Below, piece after piece: positions 8,217-16,089 of a stretch of 64,000 nt of DNA. The position numbers and the translations under genes are program-made. Source of the DNA: Bacteroidota bacterium (GTDB lineage: Bacteria; Bacteroidota; Ignavibacteria; Ignavibacteriales; Ignavibacteriaceae); contig JAIUOE010000008.1 of NCBI GenBank assembly GCA_020161395.1, forward strand, positions 1 to 64,000. The letters are read 5' to 3'. The first letter of the stretch is position 1. Every line of letters begins with the position of its first letter. Below the pieces are notes generated by a model that made no database searches, was not told where the DNA came from, and saw nothing but the letters and a program-made list of their open reading frames with translations.

Positions 8217-9667
8217 GGGAGAGAGGTTCCCTCATCCCTGCTTATAATATTGTTTATTGCCGCGATAACACCAAGAACCGTCCCCCACATCACAATCCCT
8301 CTTCCCCAAAACCAGGCATCGGTAAACATCAGGGAGGTGATTATGTATATTAAAACCCAAAATGCAATGAATGCGTGCAGAAAGAGGGGGGTATTCTCAG
8401 CTTTCAAATAGACTTTTCTCGATTTTCGGAAGAGAACGGTGAGGAAAATCAGCAGACCTGTGAAGCCAAAAATGCCGGCTTCCACAAGTATTGAATAAAA
8501 TCCCTGATGCAGTGTAAGTCCCGAGACAAATTTTTTGTAGATGTTGTCAGGAAGTTCATTGTAGAACTGTGATGAATAGGCGAAGGAGTAGATGCCCATG
8601 CCAAAAACCGGATTGCTGACAAATCCGTTGTATCCGGTACTCCAGATAAAGTAACGGGTTACGAGTGAATTGTTGACATCTGCAATTTCGAGACTTTCGG
8701 CGGAGAGTTTTTGTTTCTCTTCGATTCTGAAAAATTTTGTACCATAGAAACTGATCAGCAGTCCACCAGAAAGGACGACAAAAAGAAGAGAAACGGTGCC
8801 GTAACGGATGATCTTTTTTCTGTCAACCTGCAGAAATTTCGCCTTCACCGCAACATGTATGAAAGAAATCAACATGACAAACGCAACATTTATCCAGACA
8901 TTTCTGGTTTTGTTGAATATCATTGCAACCACTAAAAGTGCGAAAAGCATGCCATATCCTGCTTTTGATTTTCCTTTTGCATGCAGAAGAAGGATAAAAA
9001 CGATGAGTATCGCAATCCCGAGGATATCGACGAACATAATGCCTGCAAAACCGAAGGCTCTTCTTCCGGTGGTAATTCCCTGAAAAATGGCAAAAAGTGC
9101 ATTGACTGAAACAAATGCCAGGAATGCCTTAGTAAGAAAGTTGATGTGTCCTTCATCTCTGAGTGCAACAGCAAGAAGTGTAAACAGGAGGATGAAGCCG
9201 GGCCACATAAACATGTTTACTCCGGCGTTTGTCTTTGCGAGACTGTTGAAAAACGACGGAATAAGGAAGAGGACAAAAAAGATTGTGACAGTAAGGAAGG
9301 GCGTCTTCAGTTCGGAAAACCGGAAACCTTTATTGACTGCAGCAAACACCATCACGAGATACGGAATTATCACGAATGAGAGACTGATCAGGAGGTAAGG
9401 GAAAATATCCATGAAAAGCGATGCTATAAAAATCACGAGTGCGAATCTGAAATTCAGGAACCCCAGAAGCAGAAACGGCAGACCGAGAAGAATGACCTGA
9501 GTGGTTCTTTTTTCACCCATGTTACCGAGTACGAAGGTAACCGGTATGATCACCAGCAGAGCGAGACCGACGAGAAAGAAGTTGGTCTTAAAGTCGCTCG
9601 CCAACCCCGGATAAGTGTCGTCTTTAATCTTCTTTTCTCCTGATCGAGAAGAGATTGCGGAGGACAA
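8213..9667 (-). CDS. O-antigen polymerase/ligase-like membrane protein (Wzy_C family)
   Basis: The 484-residue protein has roughly a dozen hydrophobic segments and one long periplasmic loop (about residues 310-395) before the segment NPVFGMGIYSF. A G-x-G-x-Y/H-F-like motif in that loop is characteristic of the O-antigen ligase/polymerase family (PF04932). In this operon a Wzy-like polymerase role is more likely than ligase, but sequence alone does not separate them. The start is uncertain: the frame opens with a TTG at 9665-9667, inside the end of the wzz-like gene (44-bp overlap). A Shine-Dalgarno-like AGGAG lies further in, near the wzz stop, so a later start is possible. Confidence 0.8.
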   Translation of the reverse strand: MSSAISSRSGEKKIKDDTYPGLASDFKTNFFLVGLALLVIIPVTFVLGNMGEKRTTQVILLGLPFLLLGFLNFRFALVIFIASLFMDIFPYLLISLSFVIIPYLVMVFAAVNKGFRFSELKTPFLTVTIFFVLFLIPSFFNSLAKTNAGVNMFMWPGFILLFTLLAVALRDEGHINFLTKAFLAFVSVNALFAIFQGITTGRRAFGFAGIMFVDILGIAILIVFILLLHAKGKSKAGYGMLFALLVVAMIFNKTRNVWINVAFVMLISFIHVAVKAKFLQVDRKKIIRYGTVSLLFVVLSGGLLISFYGTKFFRIEEKQKLSAESLEIADVNNSLVTRYFIWSTGYNGFVSNPVFGMGIYSFAYSSQFYNELPDNIYKKFVSGLTLHQGFYSILVEAGIFGFTGLLIFLTVLFRKSRKVYLKAENTPLFLHAFIAFWVLIYIITSLMFTDAWFWGRGIVMWGTVLGVIAAINNIISRDEGTSLP

Positions 9668-10820
9668 ATCTAACTTTAGGGTCGCTTACATTTCCGGAGA
9701 CTTCTTTCATCACGAGAGCAAAAGCCACCATTCCGGTAGCGAAAAGGGAGATAAAAATTGCGTAAATCATCCTCGGAGGGTACACTTTTTTATCTGAAGG
9801 CACGGCTTTGTCGATGGAGAGGATGACGGGAATCTCCTTTTGCTCATCAAATTTTGCCTGTTCATAAACAGGGAGGAGGAACTCCAGCATCTCGGTATTT
9901 ATTTTGACATCCCTGTAAAGACGGAAGTATTCAATCGCTTTTGAGGGGAGGGAACCCATCGGAATAAGGACAGATTTCCCGTTTTTCCCGTTTTTAATGT
10001 CATTCACTTTTTTCTCGAGAGCAGCGAGGGCATCCTTAAGATTTGTAACGGAAGGGGTGTTTTCCCCGAGCATTTTTGCGGCTGTTTCATACTCAACCTG
10101 TTTTCTGGCGAGTTCCATTTCGAGATCGGCAAAGGCGGAGACACTCGCCTTCACCTGCTGTTCTGCCTCAAAAACGCCATTTTTTTTCTGATATGACTCA
10201 AGTTTGTCCTCCGCAGTCCTGAGATCTGTCACCACTTCATTATATCTTTTTTCGAGGAAAATCCTGTTGTCTTTTGTCTTGCGGGTGTTTATTTCGAGCA
10301 CTTTTTTGTTCAGGATATCCACAATATAATTCGCAATGTCGGCAGCCTTTTTGGGGTCTTTGTTCCTTACGGCAACCGAGACGGAGAGGTCGTCGTTGTT
10401 GATTACCGAAATGTCCTCAATCGCCCTTTTGAGTACATCGGCAAAATATTTCTGGTTGTATTCCTTGCGGAGATCGAATTTATCGATTACTTCGGTGAGG
10501 GTCGATCTGCTGTAAACGATTGTAAGGTAAAAGTCGAGATTTGAGCTGGAGCCGCCGAGATTCGAAAGACCACCGACAGGCAAGCCCGAAATGTTTTTCA
10601 GCAGGGAAGACATTCCTCCCGATTTCCCTGATTCGTAAGGAACGACCACAGCGGTGGATTCAAATTTTTCATCTATAAAATAATAGACTGACAGGTATCC
10701 CAGTGCTGCTGTCAGAACAGCAACAAAAAAGAGGAGGAATTTTTTCCTGACAAGTACAACCAGGATATCAAGCATTTCAATTTTTCGCTCTTCAGTCATT
10801 TTATTTTCAGTTGTTTTCAA
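9624..10820 (-). CDS. Polysaccharide chain-length determinant, Wzz-like
   Basis: The 398-residue protein has the Wzz architecture: a cytoplasmic N-terminus, a membrane helix at about 29-50, a long periplasmic region with coiled coil (about 190-280, rich in E, K, A and Q) and a second helix at about 350-372. The proline-rich KKVYPPRM before the last helix is the conserved family feature. It lacks a C-terminal tyrosine-kinase domain, so it is a stand-alone co-polymerase. It would set polymer length together with the Wzy-like protein whose gene overlaps its 3' end. It is the first gene of the operon and is divergent from the fucosidase gene. Confidence 0.85.
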   Translation of the reverse strand: MKTTENKMTEERKIEMLDILVVLVRKKFLLFFVAVLTAALGYLSVYYFIDEKFESTAVVVPYESGKSGGMSSLLKNISGLPVGGLSNLGGSSSNLDFYLTIVYSRSTLTEVIDKFDLRKEYNQKYFADVLKRAIEDISVINNDDLSVSVAVRNKDPKKAADIANYIVDILNKKVLEINTRKTKDNRIFLEKRYNEVVTDLRTAEDKLESYQKKNGVFEAEQQVKASVSAFADLEMELARKQVEYETAAKMLGENTPSVTNLKDALAALEKKVNDIKNGKNGKSVLIPMGSLPSKAIEYFRLYRDVKINTEMLEFLLPVYEQAKFDEQKEIPVILSIDKAVPSDKKVYPPRMIYAIFISLFATGMVAFALVMKEVSGNVSDPKVRFVLRNLFSIRRKED

Positions 10821-10991
10821 ATTTAGGTCTTGGATAAAAAGAAATTTAAATCAAACTGCAATATAATTATTTTGTGAGCTAAAAATTGAGAGAGGAGTTT
10901 TGGCACTGTCTGCTTCTGAAAGTTTTTCGCTTTTTTAAGGAGTACATTATTTATATATTTCCTTCATTCAATTTATAAATTAGAACAATCG
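10821..10991. promoter_or_regulatory. Divergent intergenic region between the polysaccharide operon and the fucosidase gene
   Basis: This 171-bp A/T-rich gap must carry promoters for the minus-strand wzz operon and the plus-strand fucosidase. An AAGGAG at about 10938 is some 50 bp from the fucosidase ATG, so it is not its ribosome-binding site as annotated. No exact sigma consensus can be assigned. Confidence 0.35.
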
Positions 10992-12458
10992 ATGTTATCC
11001 GGATTTAAAACCAGAACCTCAAAATTTTTACTGCTTTCCCTGCTGTCACTGCTTTTTATATCGTGTAATAATTCGGCTGTCGGACCGGTCACCGAAGAGA
11101 TTCCGAACAGGAATGATACCGTTTCCTCTCCGGGTATCGAGAATGTATATCCCGTCCCTTCCGAAGCGCAGCTTGAGTGGCAGGATGCCGAACTTGTCAT
11201 GTTCATTCATTACGGCATGAACACTTTTACGGGCAAGGACATTGGCGAGGGGGATGAAAGCCCTGCCCTCTTTAATCCCTCAAAAGTTGATGTGAAACAG
11301 TGGGTTTCTGTAGCCAAGGCAGCCGGATTCAAGTACCTTATTCTGACAGCCAAGCATCACGATGGATTTTGCCTTTGGCAGACTGAGCAAACAAGCCACT
11401 CAATAAAAAACAGTCCTTATAAAGGTGGACAGGGAGATGTGGTAAAAGAGTTTGCGGATGAATGTGCAGCCCAGGGAATGAAGTTTGGATATTATCTTTC
11501 GATGTGGGACAGGAATTCAAAAGTTTACGGCACTCCCGCCTACAACGAATATTACCGCGCACAAACCCGTGAGCTGTGTACCGGTTACGGTGATGTGGGT
11601 GAAATCTGGGTGGACGGATATCTTGGAAGGAATCCGTTGATCGATCATCCCAAATTTGACTGGTTGAGTTTTGCCGAGCTCTCAAAGGCACTTCAGCCAA
11701 AATCGTTGATGGCAATTATGGGTCCCGATATCCGCTGGGTTGGGAATGAGGACGGACTCGGCTCCGAGACCGACTGGTCGTTTACCTGGTCACATCCAGC
11801 ACACCACGGCATTTCGAATGTAAGTGTCTGGTGGCCCACGGAATGTGATGTTTCGATCAGACCGGCGTGGTTTTATCATGATTATCAGGATAATGAAGTG
11901 AAAACACCTCAGTACCTCGCCGATTTATACCTGAAATCAGTCGGAAGGAACAGCCAGCTTCTTTTGAATGTTCCGCCGACACCGGCAGGAGTTTTTCATG
12001 ACAATGATGTAAACAGTCTTCTCGGTTTCAGAAGGATAGTCGATGACATATTCCGAACCAACCTTCTTCGGGGCGGAACTGCGACAGCAAGCAATTCGAG
12101 AATTGATGATACACTTTTCTCGCCGGCAATGGCGATTGACGGAAGCAGGTCGACTTTTTGGGTGACTGAGCGGGGAATTGTAAAAGCCGATCTTACAGTG
12201 GATTTGGGGGTTTCGAAGCGAATCAACTATTTCAGGATAGAGGAAGCCATAAGATACGGACAAAGGGTAAAGGGATTCGAAATAGAGGGCTTCGTGAACG
12301 GCTCCTGGATTTTCCTCGCTGACGGGACAACCATTGGAAGGTCCAGAATACTGAAACTTGACACGCCGGCGGAAGTAACCAAAGTAAGACTAAAAATAAA
12401 GGACGCACGGGGAGCCCCCGCTATCCGCCTTTTTGGTGCCTACTACTACGAAAATTAG
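10992..12458 (+). CDS. Alpha-L-fucosidase (GH29) lipoprotein with C-terminal discoidin-like domain
   Basis: The 488-residue protein has a lipoprotein signal peptide with lipobox ending in C25 (LFIS-C), so it is predicted to be membrane anchored. The GH29 catalytic domain covers about 55-340. The conserved FIHYGMNTF near 71, AKHHDGFCLW at 120-129 and EIWVDG at 204-209 are clear; D208 is the expected nucleophile. About 350-488 form an F5/8 type C (discoidin) sugar-binding domain starting at TATASN. It would release terminal alpha-L-fucose from glycans outside the cell. It is the only plus-strand gene in the polysaccharide region. Its TAG overlaps the stop of the convergent aminotransferase by 4 bp. 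Confidence 0.9.
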   Translation: MLSGFKTRTSKFLLLSLLSLLFISCNNSAVGPVTEEIPNRNDTVSSPGIENVYPVPSEAQLEWQDAELVMFIHYGMNTFTGKDIGEGDESPALFNPSKVDVKQWVSVAKAAGFKYLILTAKHHDGFCLWQTEQTSHSIKNSPYKGGQGDVVKEFADECAAQGMKFGYYLSMWDRNSKVYGTPAYNEYYRAQTRELCTGYGDVGEIWVDGYLGRNPLIDHPKFDWLSFAELSKALQPKSLMAIMGPDIRWVGNEDGLGSETDWSFTWSHPAHHGISNVSVWWPTECDVSIRPAWFYHDYQDNEVKTPQYLADLYLKSVGRNSQLLLNVPPTPAGVFHDNDVNSLLGFRRIVDDIFRTNLLRGGTATASNSRIDDTLFSPAMAIDGSRSTFWVTERGIVKADLTVDLGVSKRINYFRIEEAIRYGQRVKGFEIEGFVNGSWIFLADGTTIGRSRILKLDTPAEVTKVRLKIKDARGAPAIRLFGAYYYEN

Positions 12459-13609
12459 CTTTGTTTTAGAATATCCTCGAGTGCCTCGACAACATCATCT
12501 ACATCCTGATCTGTCAGTTTGGCAGAGAAGGGGATGGAGAGGGTTCTTGCCGAGATGAAGTCAGAATTCGGGAAATCGCCTATTTTATAGCCGAATTCCT
12601 GCTGATAAAATGGATGCCAGTTGAGACCGAGGTAGTGTACACCCGTACCGATTTTCCTTTTGTGCATTTCGAAGATGAGCTGGTCACGGGTAACCGTGGT
12701 TTTAGTGTCATCCACCATTATAATGTAGAGGTGGAGCCCGTGCCGGGATTCAGGGTCAGCCGGAGCAGGAAGAATCAGAGGGAGATGTTTCAATCTTTCA
12801 TTGTAAGTGTTCCAAATCTCCTCTCTCCGCTGATGGAGTCTTTCCACTTTCCGAAGCTGGTGAATTCCGAGGGAAGCCTGAATGTCTGTCATGTTATACT
12901 TGAAACCGGGGAATACCACCTGATAATGTTTGTAGCCGTCATCCGAGAACCGTTTCCACGCATCCTTGCTCATGCCGTGGAGAGCATAAATTTTTAATCT
13001 GTTTGCAATTGCCTCGTTGTTTGTAACGATCATTCCCCCTTCACCCGTTGTCAGATTCTTTGTTACATAGAAACTGTAGCTGGAAATGTCGTCGAAGCAG
13101 CCTATCTTTTTCCCTTTGAATTCTGTTTCAATCGCATGTGCGGTATCGTTGATGATGTGGATACCATATTCGTGGGCAATTTCATAGAGTTTATCCATGT
13201 CCACGGCTCTTCCCGCGAAATGAACGGGGATAATTGCCTTGGTACGGGAGGTTATCTTGCGTCTTACATCGTCGAAATCGAGAGTCATCGTATCGCGGTC
13301 AACATCAGCGAAAACGGGTTTGGCACCTGAATGGATAACTGCATTGGCGGTAGCTGCGAAGGTAAGGGCGGGTACTATTACCTCATCACCCTCTTTAATT
13401 CCGAGAGCCACAACGCTAAGGTGGAGCCCTGCGGTACAGCTTGCAACTGCTATTGCATATTTTGCTCCGACATATTCTTTGAATTCCTCTTCAAACTGTG
13501 CAACTTTTGGACCCGTTCCAATCCAACCCGACTTTAATGTATTTACTACTTCGTCAATTTCTTCCTGTTCGATAACGGGACTGCCAAATACAAGATAGTT
13601 TTCTCTCAT
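12455..13609 (-). CDS. DegT/DnrJ/EryC1/StrS-family sugar aminotransferase
   Basis: This 384-residue PLP enzyme has the family features in order: GSPVIEQEEIDEV at the N-terminus, CTAGLHLS near 58-65 for phosphate binding, EVIVPALTFAATANA near 76-90, D155 in NDTAHA for the pyridine nitrogen and K184 in YVTKNLTTGEGG as the Schiff-base lysine. The family transfers an amino group to a keto group of a nucleotide-linked deoxysugar, giving e.g. 4-amino-4,6-dideoxy sugars. Which sugar cannot be said. It fits the neighbouring surface-polysaccharide genes as the source of an aminosugar precursor. The length is usual for the family. Confidence 0.9.
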   Translation of the reverse strand: MRENYLVFGSPVIEQEEIDEVVNTLKSGWIGTGPKVAQFEEEFKEYVGAKYAIAVASCTAGLHLSVVALGIKEGDEVIVPALTFAATANAVIHSGAKPVFADVDRDTMTLDFDDVRRKITSRTKAIIPVHFAGRAVDMDKLYEIAHEYGIHIINDTAHAIETEFKGKKIGCFDDISSYSFYVTKNLTTGEGGMIVTNNEAIANRLKIYALHGMSKDAWKRFSDDGYKHYQVVFPGFKYNMTDIQASLGIHQLRKVERLHQRREEIWNTYNERLKHLPLILPAPADPESRHGLHLYIIMVDDTKTTVTRDQLIFEMHKRKIGTGVHYLGLNWHPFYQQEFGYKIGDFPNSDFISARTLSIPFSAKLTDQDVDDVVEALEDILKQS

Positions 13610-13703
13610 TTTCTCTATGCTTTAAAAATTTCGAATAAATTGAAACAACAAGTTAAGGAATTTTACCGTTTGAATTTGCACCATAAGAGGGGTGTAACAC
13701 AAA

Positions 13704-14435
13704 TCACAGGTCGAGTTTTTGGAAAATTCTTTCGGGAATCGATCTGACGACGAACATTATTAATCGCCAGTAGCCGGGTGTGTAAATCACCGGTTTTCCT
13801 GCTTTCCAGCCGTTGTAGATCAGTTTTCCCACCTGTTCTGGTTGTGCGGTAAGGGGTTTCGGAGTTTCCAGTCCCTCGATCATTTTGGTGTTTACAAAGC
13901 CCGGTTGAACGGACATAACGAAAACACCTTTTTTGTGGAGTCGTTGCCGGAGACCCGAAAGATATGCAGTAAAACCTGCTTTTGCGGCACCGTAGATGTA
14001 GTTTTTCATTCTTCCGCGGTCACCTGCCACACTTGAGATACCGATAATCGAGCCTTTTTTTTCAGTCTCGAAGTGGTTCGCTGCGATGTTCAGGATGCTT
14101 ACAAGACCCGTAAGATTTGTATCAAGTGTCCTTTGGGCGGCTGTAAAATCATTTTGGGCTTCCGCCTGATCACCAAGAAGTCCCGCTGCGGTTATAATGA
14201 CGGAGGGCTTGGGGTCAAGCCCCGCAAAAAAAGAGCTGTGGGAGTCGTAGTCGAGTACATCAAAATGGAGGGCTTTTGATTCTATGTTGTGCCTGATGGC
14301 GAGATCGGAAGCCGTTTTCTTTAGGTCGTCCATGTTTCGCCCGGCGAGAAAAAGCCCGTAGCCGGCTTTTGCAAATTCAGCAGCGGTAGCTTTTGCTATT
14401 CCGCTTCCGGCGCCAATGATTAGAACAAATTTCAT
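13704..14435 (-). CDS. SDR-family oxidoreductase, DprE2-like
   Basis: The 243-residue short-chain dehydrogenase has the NAD(P) motif GAGSGIA at 8-14 and the catalytic residues S135, Y148 and K152 (YGAAK). The sequence and its coupling to a DprE1-like FAD enzyme (ATGA overlap at 14432-14435) suggest the DprE2 role: reduction of the 2-keto intermediate made by DprE1. In actinobacteria the pair epimerises decaprenyl-phosphoryl ribose to arabinose. In this Gram-negative context a polyprenyl-phosphate pentose for a surface glycan is an inference. A C-terminal hydrophobic patch could tether it to the membrane. Confidence 0.8.
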   Translation of the reverse strand: MKFVLIIGAGSGIAKATAAEFAKAGYGLFLAGRNMDDLKKTASDLAIRHNIESKALHFDVLDYDSHSSFFAGLDPKPSVIITAAGLLGDQAEAQNDFTAAQRTLDTNLTGLVSILNIAANHFETEKKGSIIGISSVAGDRGRMKNYIYGAAKAGFTAYLSGLRQRLHKKGVFVMSVQPGFVNTKMIEGLETPKPLTAQPEQVGKLIYNGWKAGKPVIYTPGYWRLIMFVVRSIPERIFQKLDL

Positions 14436-15766
14436 GTCAACTCCAGCCTTTTTGATTGTGTTGATGCAAAGATATTTTGCGGGTCATATTTTCGTTTTAT
14501 TTCGAGAAAGTCGTTCAGATGAGGGTAACCCTTTTTAAAAACATCTGCTTTCAGGCGTGAATCTTTTGTGAAGTAGAATCTGCCGTCATATTTGAGGACA
14601 ATTTCATCAAGTTTTGAGAGGAATTTCATCAATCCGGGCATTATGGGGAAATCCAGGGCAAGAGTGTAACCCTCCATCGGGAAGGAGATCAGGGAGTCCT
14701 GCCTTCCGAAAAGTTTAAGTACCGCGAGGAACGAACCTCTCCCTTCTTTGGCGATGGTCTGCAACACTTCTGTCATGCCTTCAAAACTTTTATTCAACGG
14801 AAGTACGAACTGATACTGCAGGAAGCCCTTTTTGCCGTAGATGCGGTTCCAGTTGTTAACCGAGTCAAGGGGATAGAAGAACGGATCAAGGTGGACGATG
14901 CCGTTTCCTTTCAGTTTGTTCATTTCGTAATACAGTCCGTTGAACATTTTAACCGTCAGAGAGTTGAGAGAACCCGAGGGGAAATCGAACGGGACCCCGA
15001 GCTTCCCTTTTCCGTGATACCAAAGGGGGGTGTTTTTGAAAACCGTCTCTTCAATGGTGGATAAAGGTGCATGCTCACCGAGGTAGAGGATCGATTTCCC
15101 CAGATTTTTCCCTTTTGCAAGGCAGTCGATCCATGCCACCGAATAAGTGAATTTCTTCGAATCGTTAAAAAGCTGCATCACCCTTTCGAGATTCTCAGCG
15201 GGAAGTGTCTCCTGCGAGATGAAGGAAGTTTCGATTTTCTTCAGGGCAAATTCCACTTCGAGTATCAGACCCGTAAGCCCCATTCCACCGATTGTAGCAA
15301 AAAAGAGATCCTCGTTTTGGGAGGGGGAGCAAAGGAGCACTTCACCCGAAGCGACCATTATCTTCATCTCCCGTACCCGGTCGCCAAAAGAACCCTCTTT
15401 GTGGTGATTCTTACCGTGGACATCGGAGGCAATTGCTCCGCCGACCGTGATATATTTTGTCCCGGGAGTGACCGGCAAAAACCACCCTTTTGGTATAAAA
15501 ACCTCAAGAATGTCAGCGAACGAGACTCCGGCTTCACACCGCAGAACACCCGAAGACTCATCAAAAGATATAAAACGGTTGTAATCGACGGTCGAAATGA
15601 TGTTTTCACCGAGAGAGCTGTCGCCGTAAGACCTGCCAAGCCCGCGGGCTATAACGGGATTAAGAATTTTCATCTTTTGCCGGGCACGAATCTCGTCTCT
15701 CAGGTCATAAATTTCAGCTTCAACCGAGGGGAATCTCCCCCAGTTGGATATTTTTTGCTTTTTCAT
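14432..15766 (-). CDS. FAD-dependent oxidoreductase, DprE1-like
   Basis: The 444-residue protein is a VAO/PCMH-type flavoprotein with FAD-binding segments ARGLGRSYGDSS at 40-51, VTPGTKYITVGGAIASDVHG at 99-118 and HGKNHH at 117-122, as in DprE1. The C-terminal part contains SFPMEGYTLALDFP near 355. By eye, the residue aligned with the benzothiazinone-target cysteine of mycobacterial DprE1 is Ala here. DprE1 oxidises the 2-hydroxyl of polyprenyl-phosphoryl ribose. The DprE2-like gene follows with an ATGA overlap, which supports the paired role. No UbiA-type phosphoribosyl transferase, which would make the substrate, is seen nearby. Confidence 0.85.
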   Translation of the reverse strand: MKKQKISNWGRFPSVEAEIYDLRDEIRARQKMKILNPVIARGLGRSYGDSSLGENIISTVDYNRFISFDESSGVLRCEAGVSFADILEVFIPKGWFLPVTPGTKYITVGGAIASDVHGKNHHKEGSFGDRVREMKIMVASGEVLLCSPSQNEDLFFATIGGMGLTGLILEVEFALKKIETSFISQETLPAENLERVMQLFNDSKKFTYSVAWIDCLAKGKNLGKSILYLGEHAPLSTIEETVFKNTPLWYHGKGKLGVPFDFPSGSLNSLTVKMFNGLYYEMNKLKGNGIVHLDPFFYPLDSVNNWNRIYGKKGFLQYQFVLPLNKSFEGMTEVLQTIAKEGRGSFLAVLKLFGRQDSLISFPMEGYTLALDFPIMPGLMKFLSKLDEIVLKYDGRFYFTKDSRLKADVFKKGYPHLNDFLEIKRKYDPQNIFASTQSKRLELT

Positions 15767-16089
15767 TTTACAATTGAACCGGTTGAAATAATCTCTTTTT
15801 GAACAATTCCAAATATAACTATTTTTGGGGGGATGATGGAGGGGGGAGGTGTGGGGGAGGGCGATGATCGATAATACGACAAATGAACTCAGTCAATTCG
15901 ATTTCGATCCCAATTATGTTTTTAAACAAAGGACAGTATGAAATCCGGGGAAATCGGACATCCTGATCGAATGGAAATATAGAATAAAGACCGCTCCATA
16001 CCAGTTGATGAAATTGGTGTTAACTTGAAGGAGCGGACTTATTTATAGTGCGAAAATATTTAAGATAGCTAATATTGATATAACTAAAT
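15767..16089. other. Intergenic region with G-rich tract and terminator-like repeat
   Basis: This 323-bp gap lies between the DprE1-like gene and the first Reg_prop gene, both minus strand. It contains a G-run cluster at 15827-15861 close to the DprE1-like start and, at 15991-16036, an inverted repeat just after the Reg_prop stop. Nothing coding is apparent. Confidence 0.5.
15991..16036 (-). terminator. Terminator-like hairpin after the first Reg_prop gene
   Basis: CCGCTCC at 15991-15997 pairs with GGAGCGG at 16030-16036, with an inner AGTT/AACT pair. On the minus strand the hairpin is followed by TCTTTATTCT. A related, partly decayed copy lies after the second Reg_prop gene at 18385-18430. 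Confidence 0.5.

Noticed and set aside
15071-15802. 243-codon plus-strand frame antisense to the DprE1-like gene
   Set aside because: It is the shadow of a well-supported flavoprotein gene, with no domain of its own.
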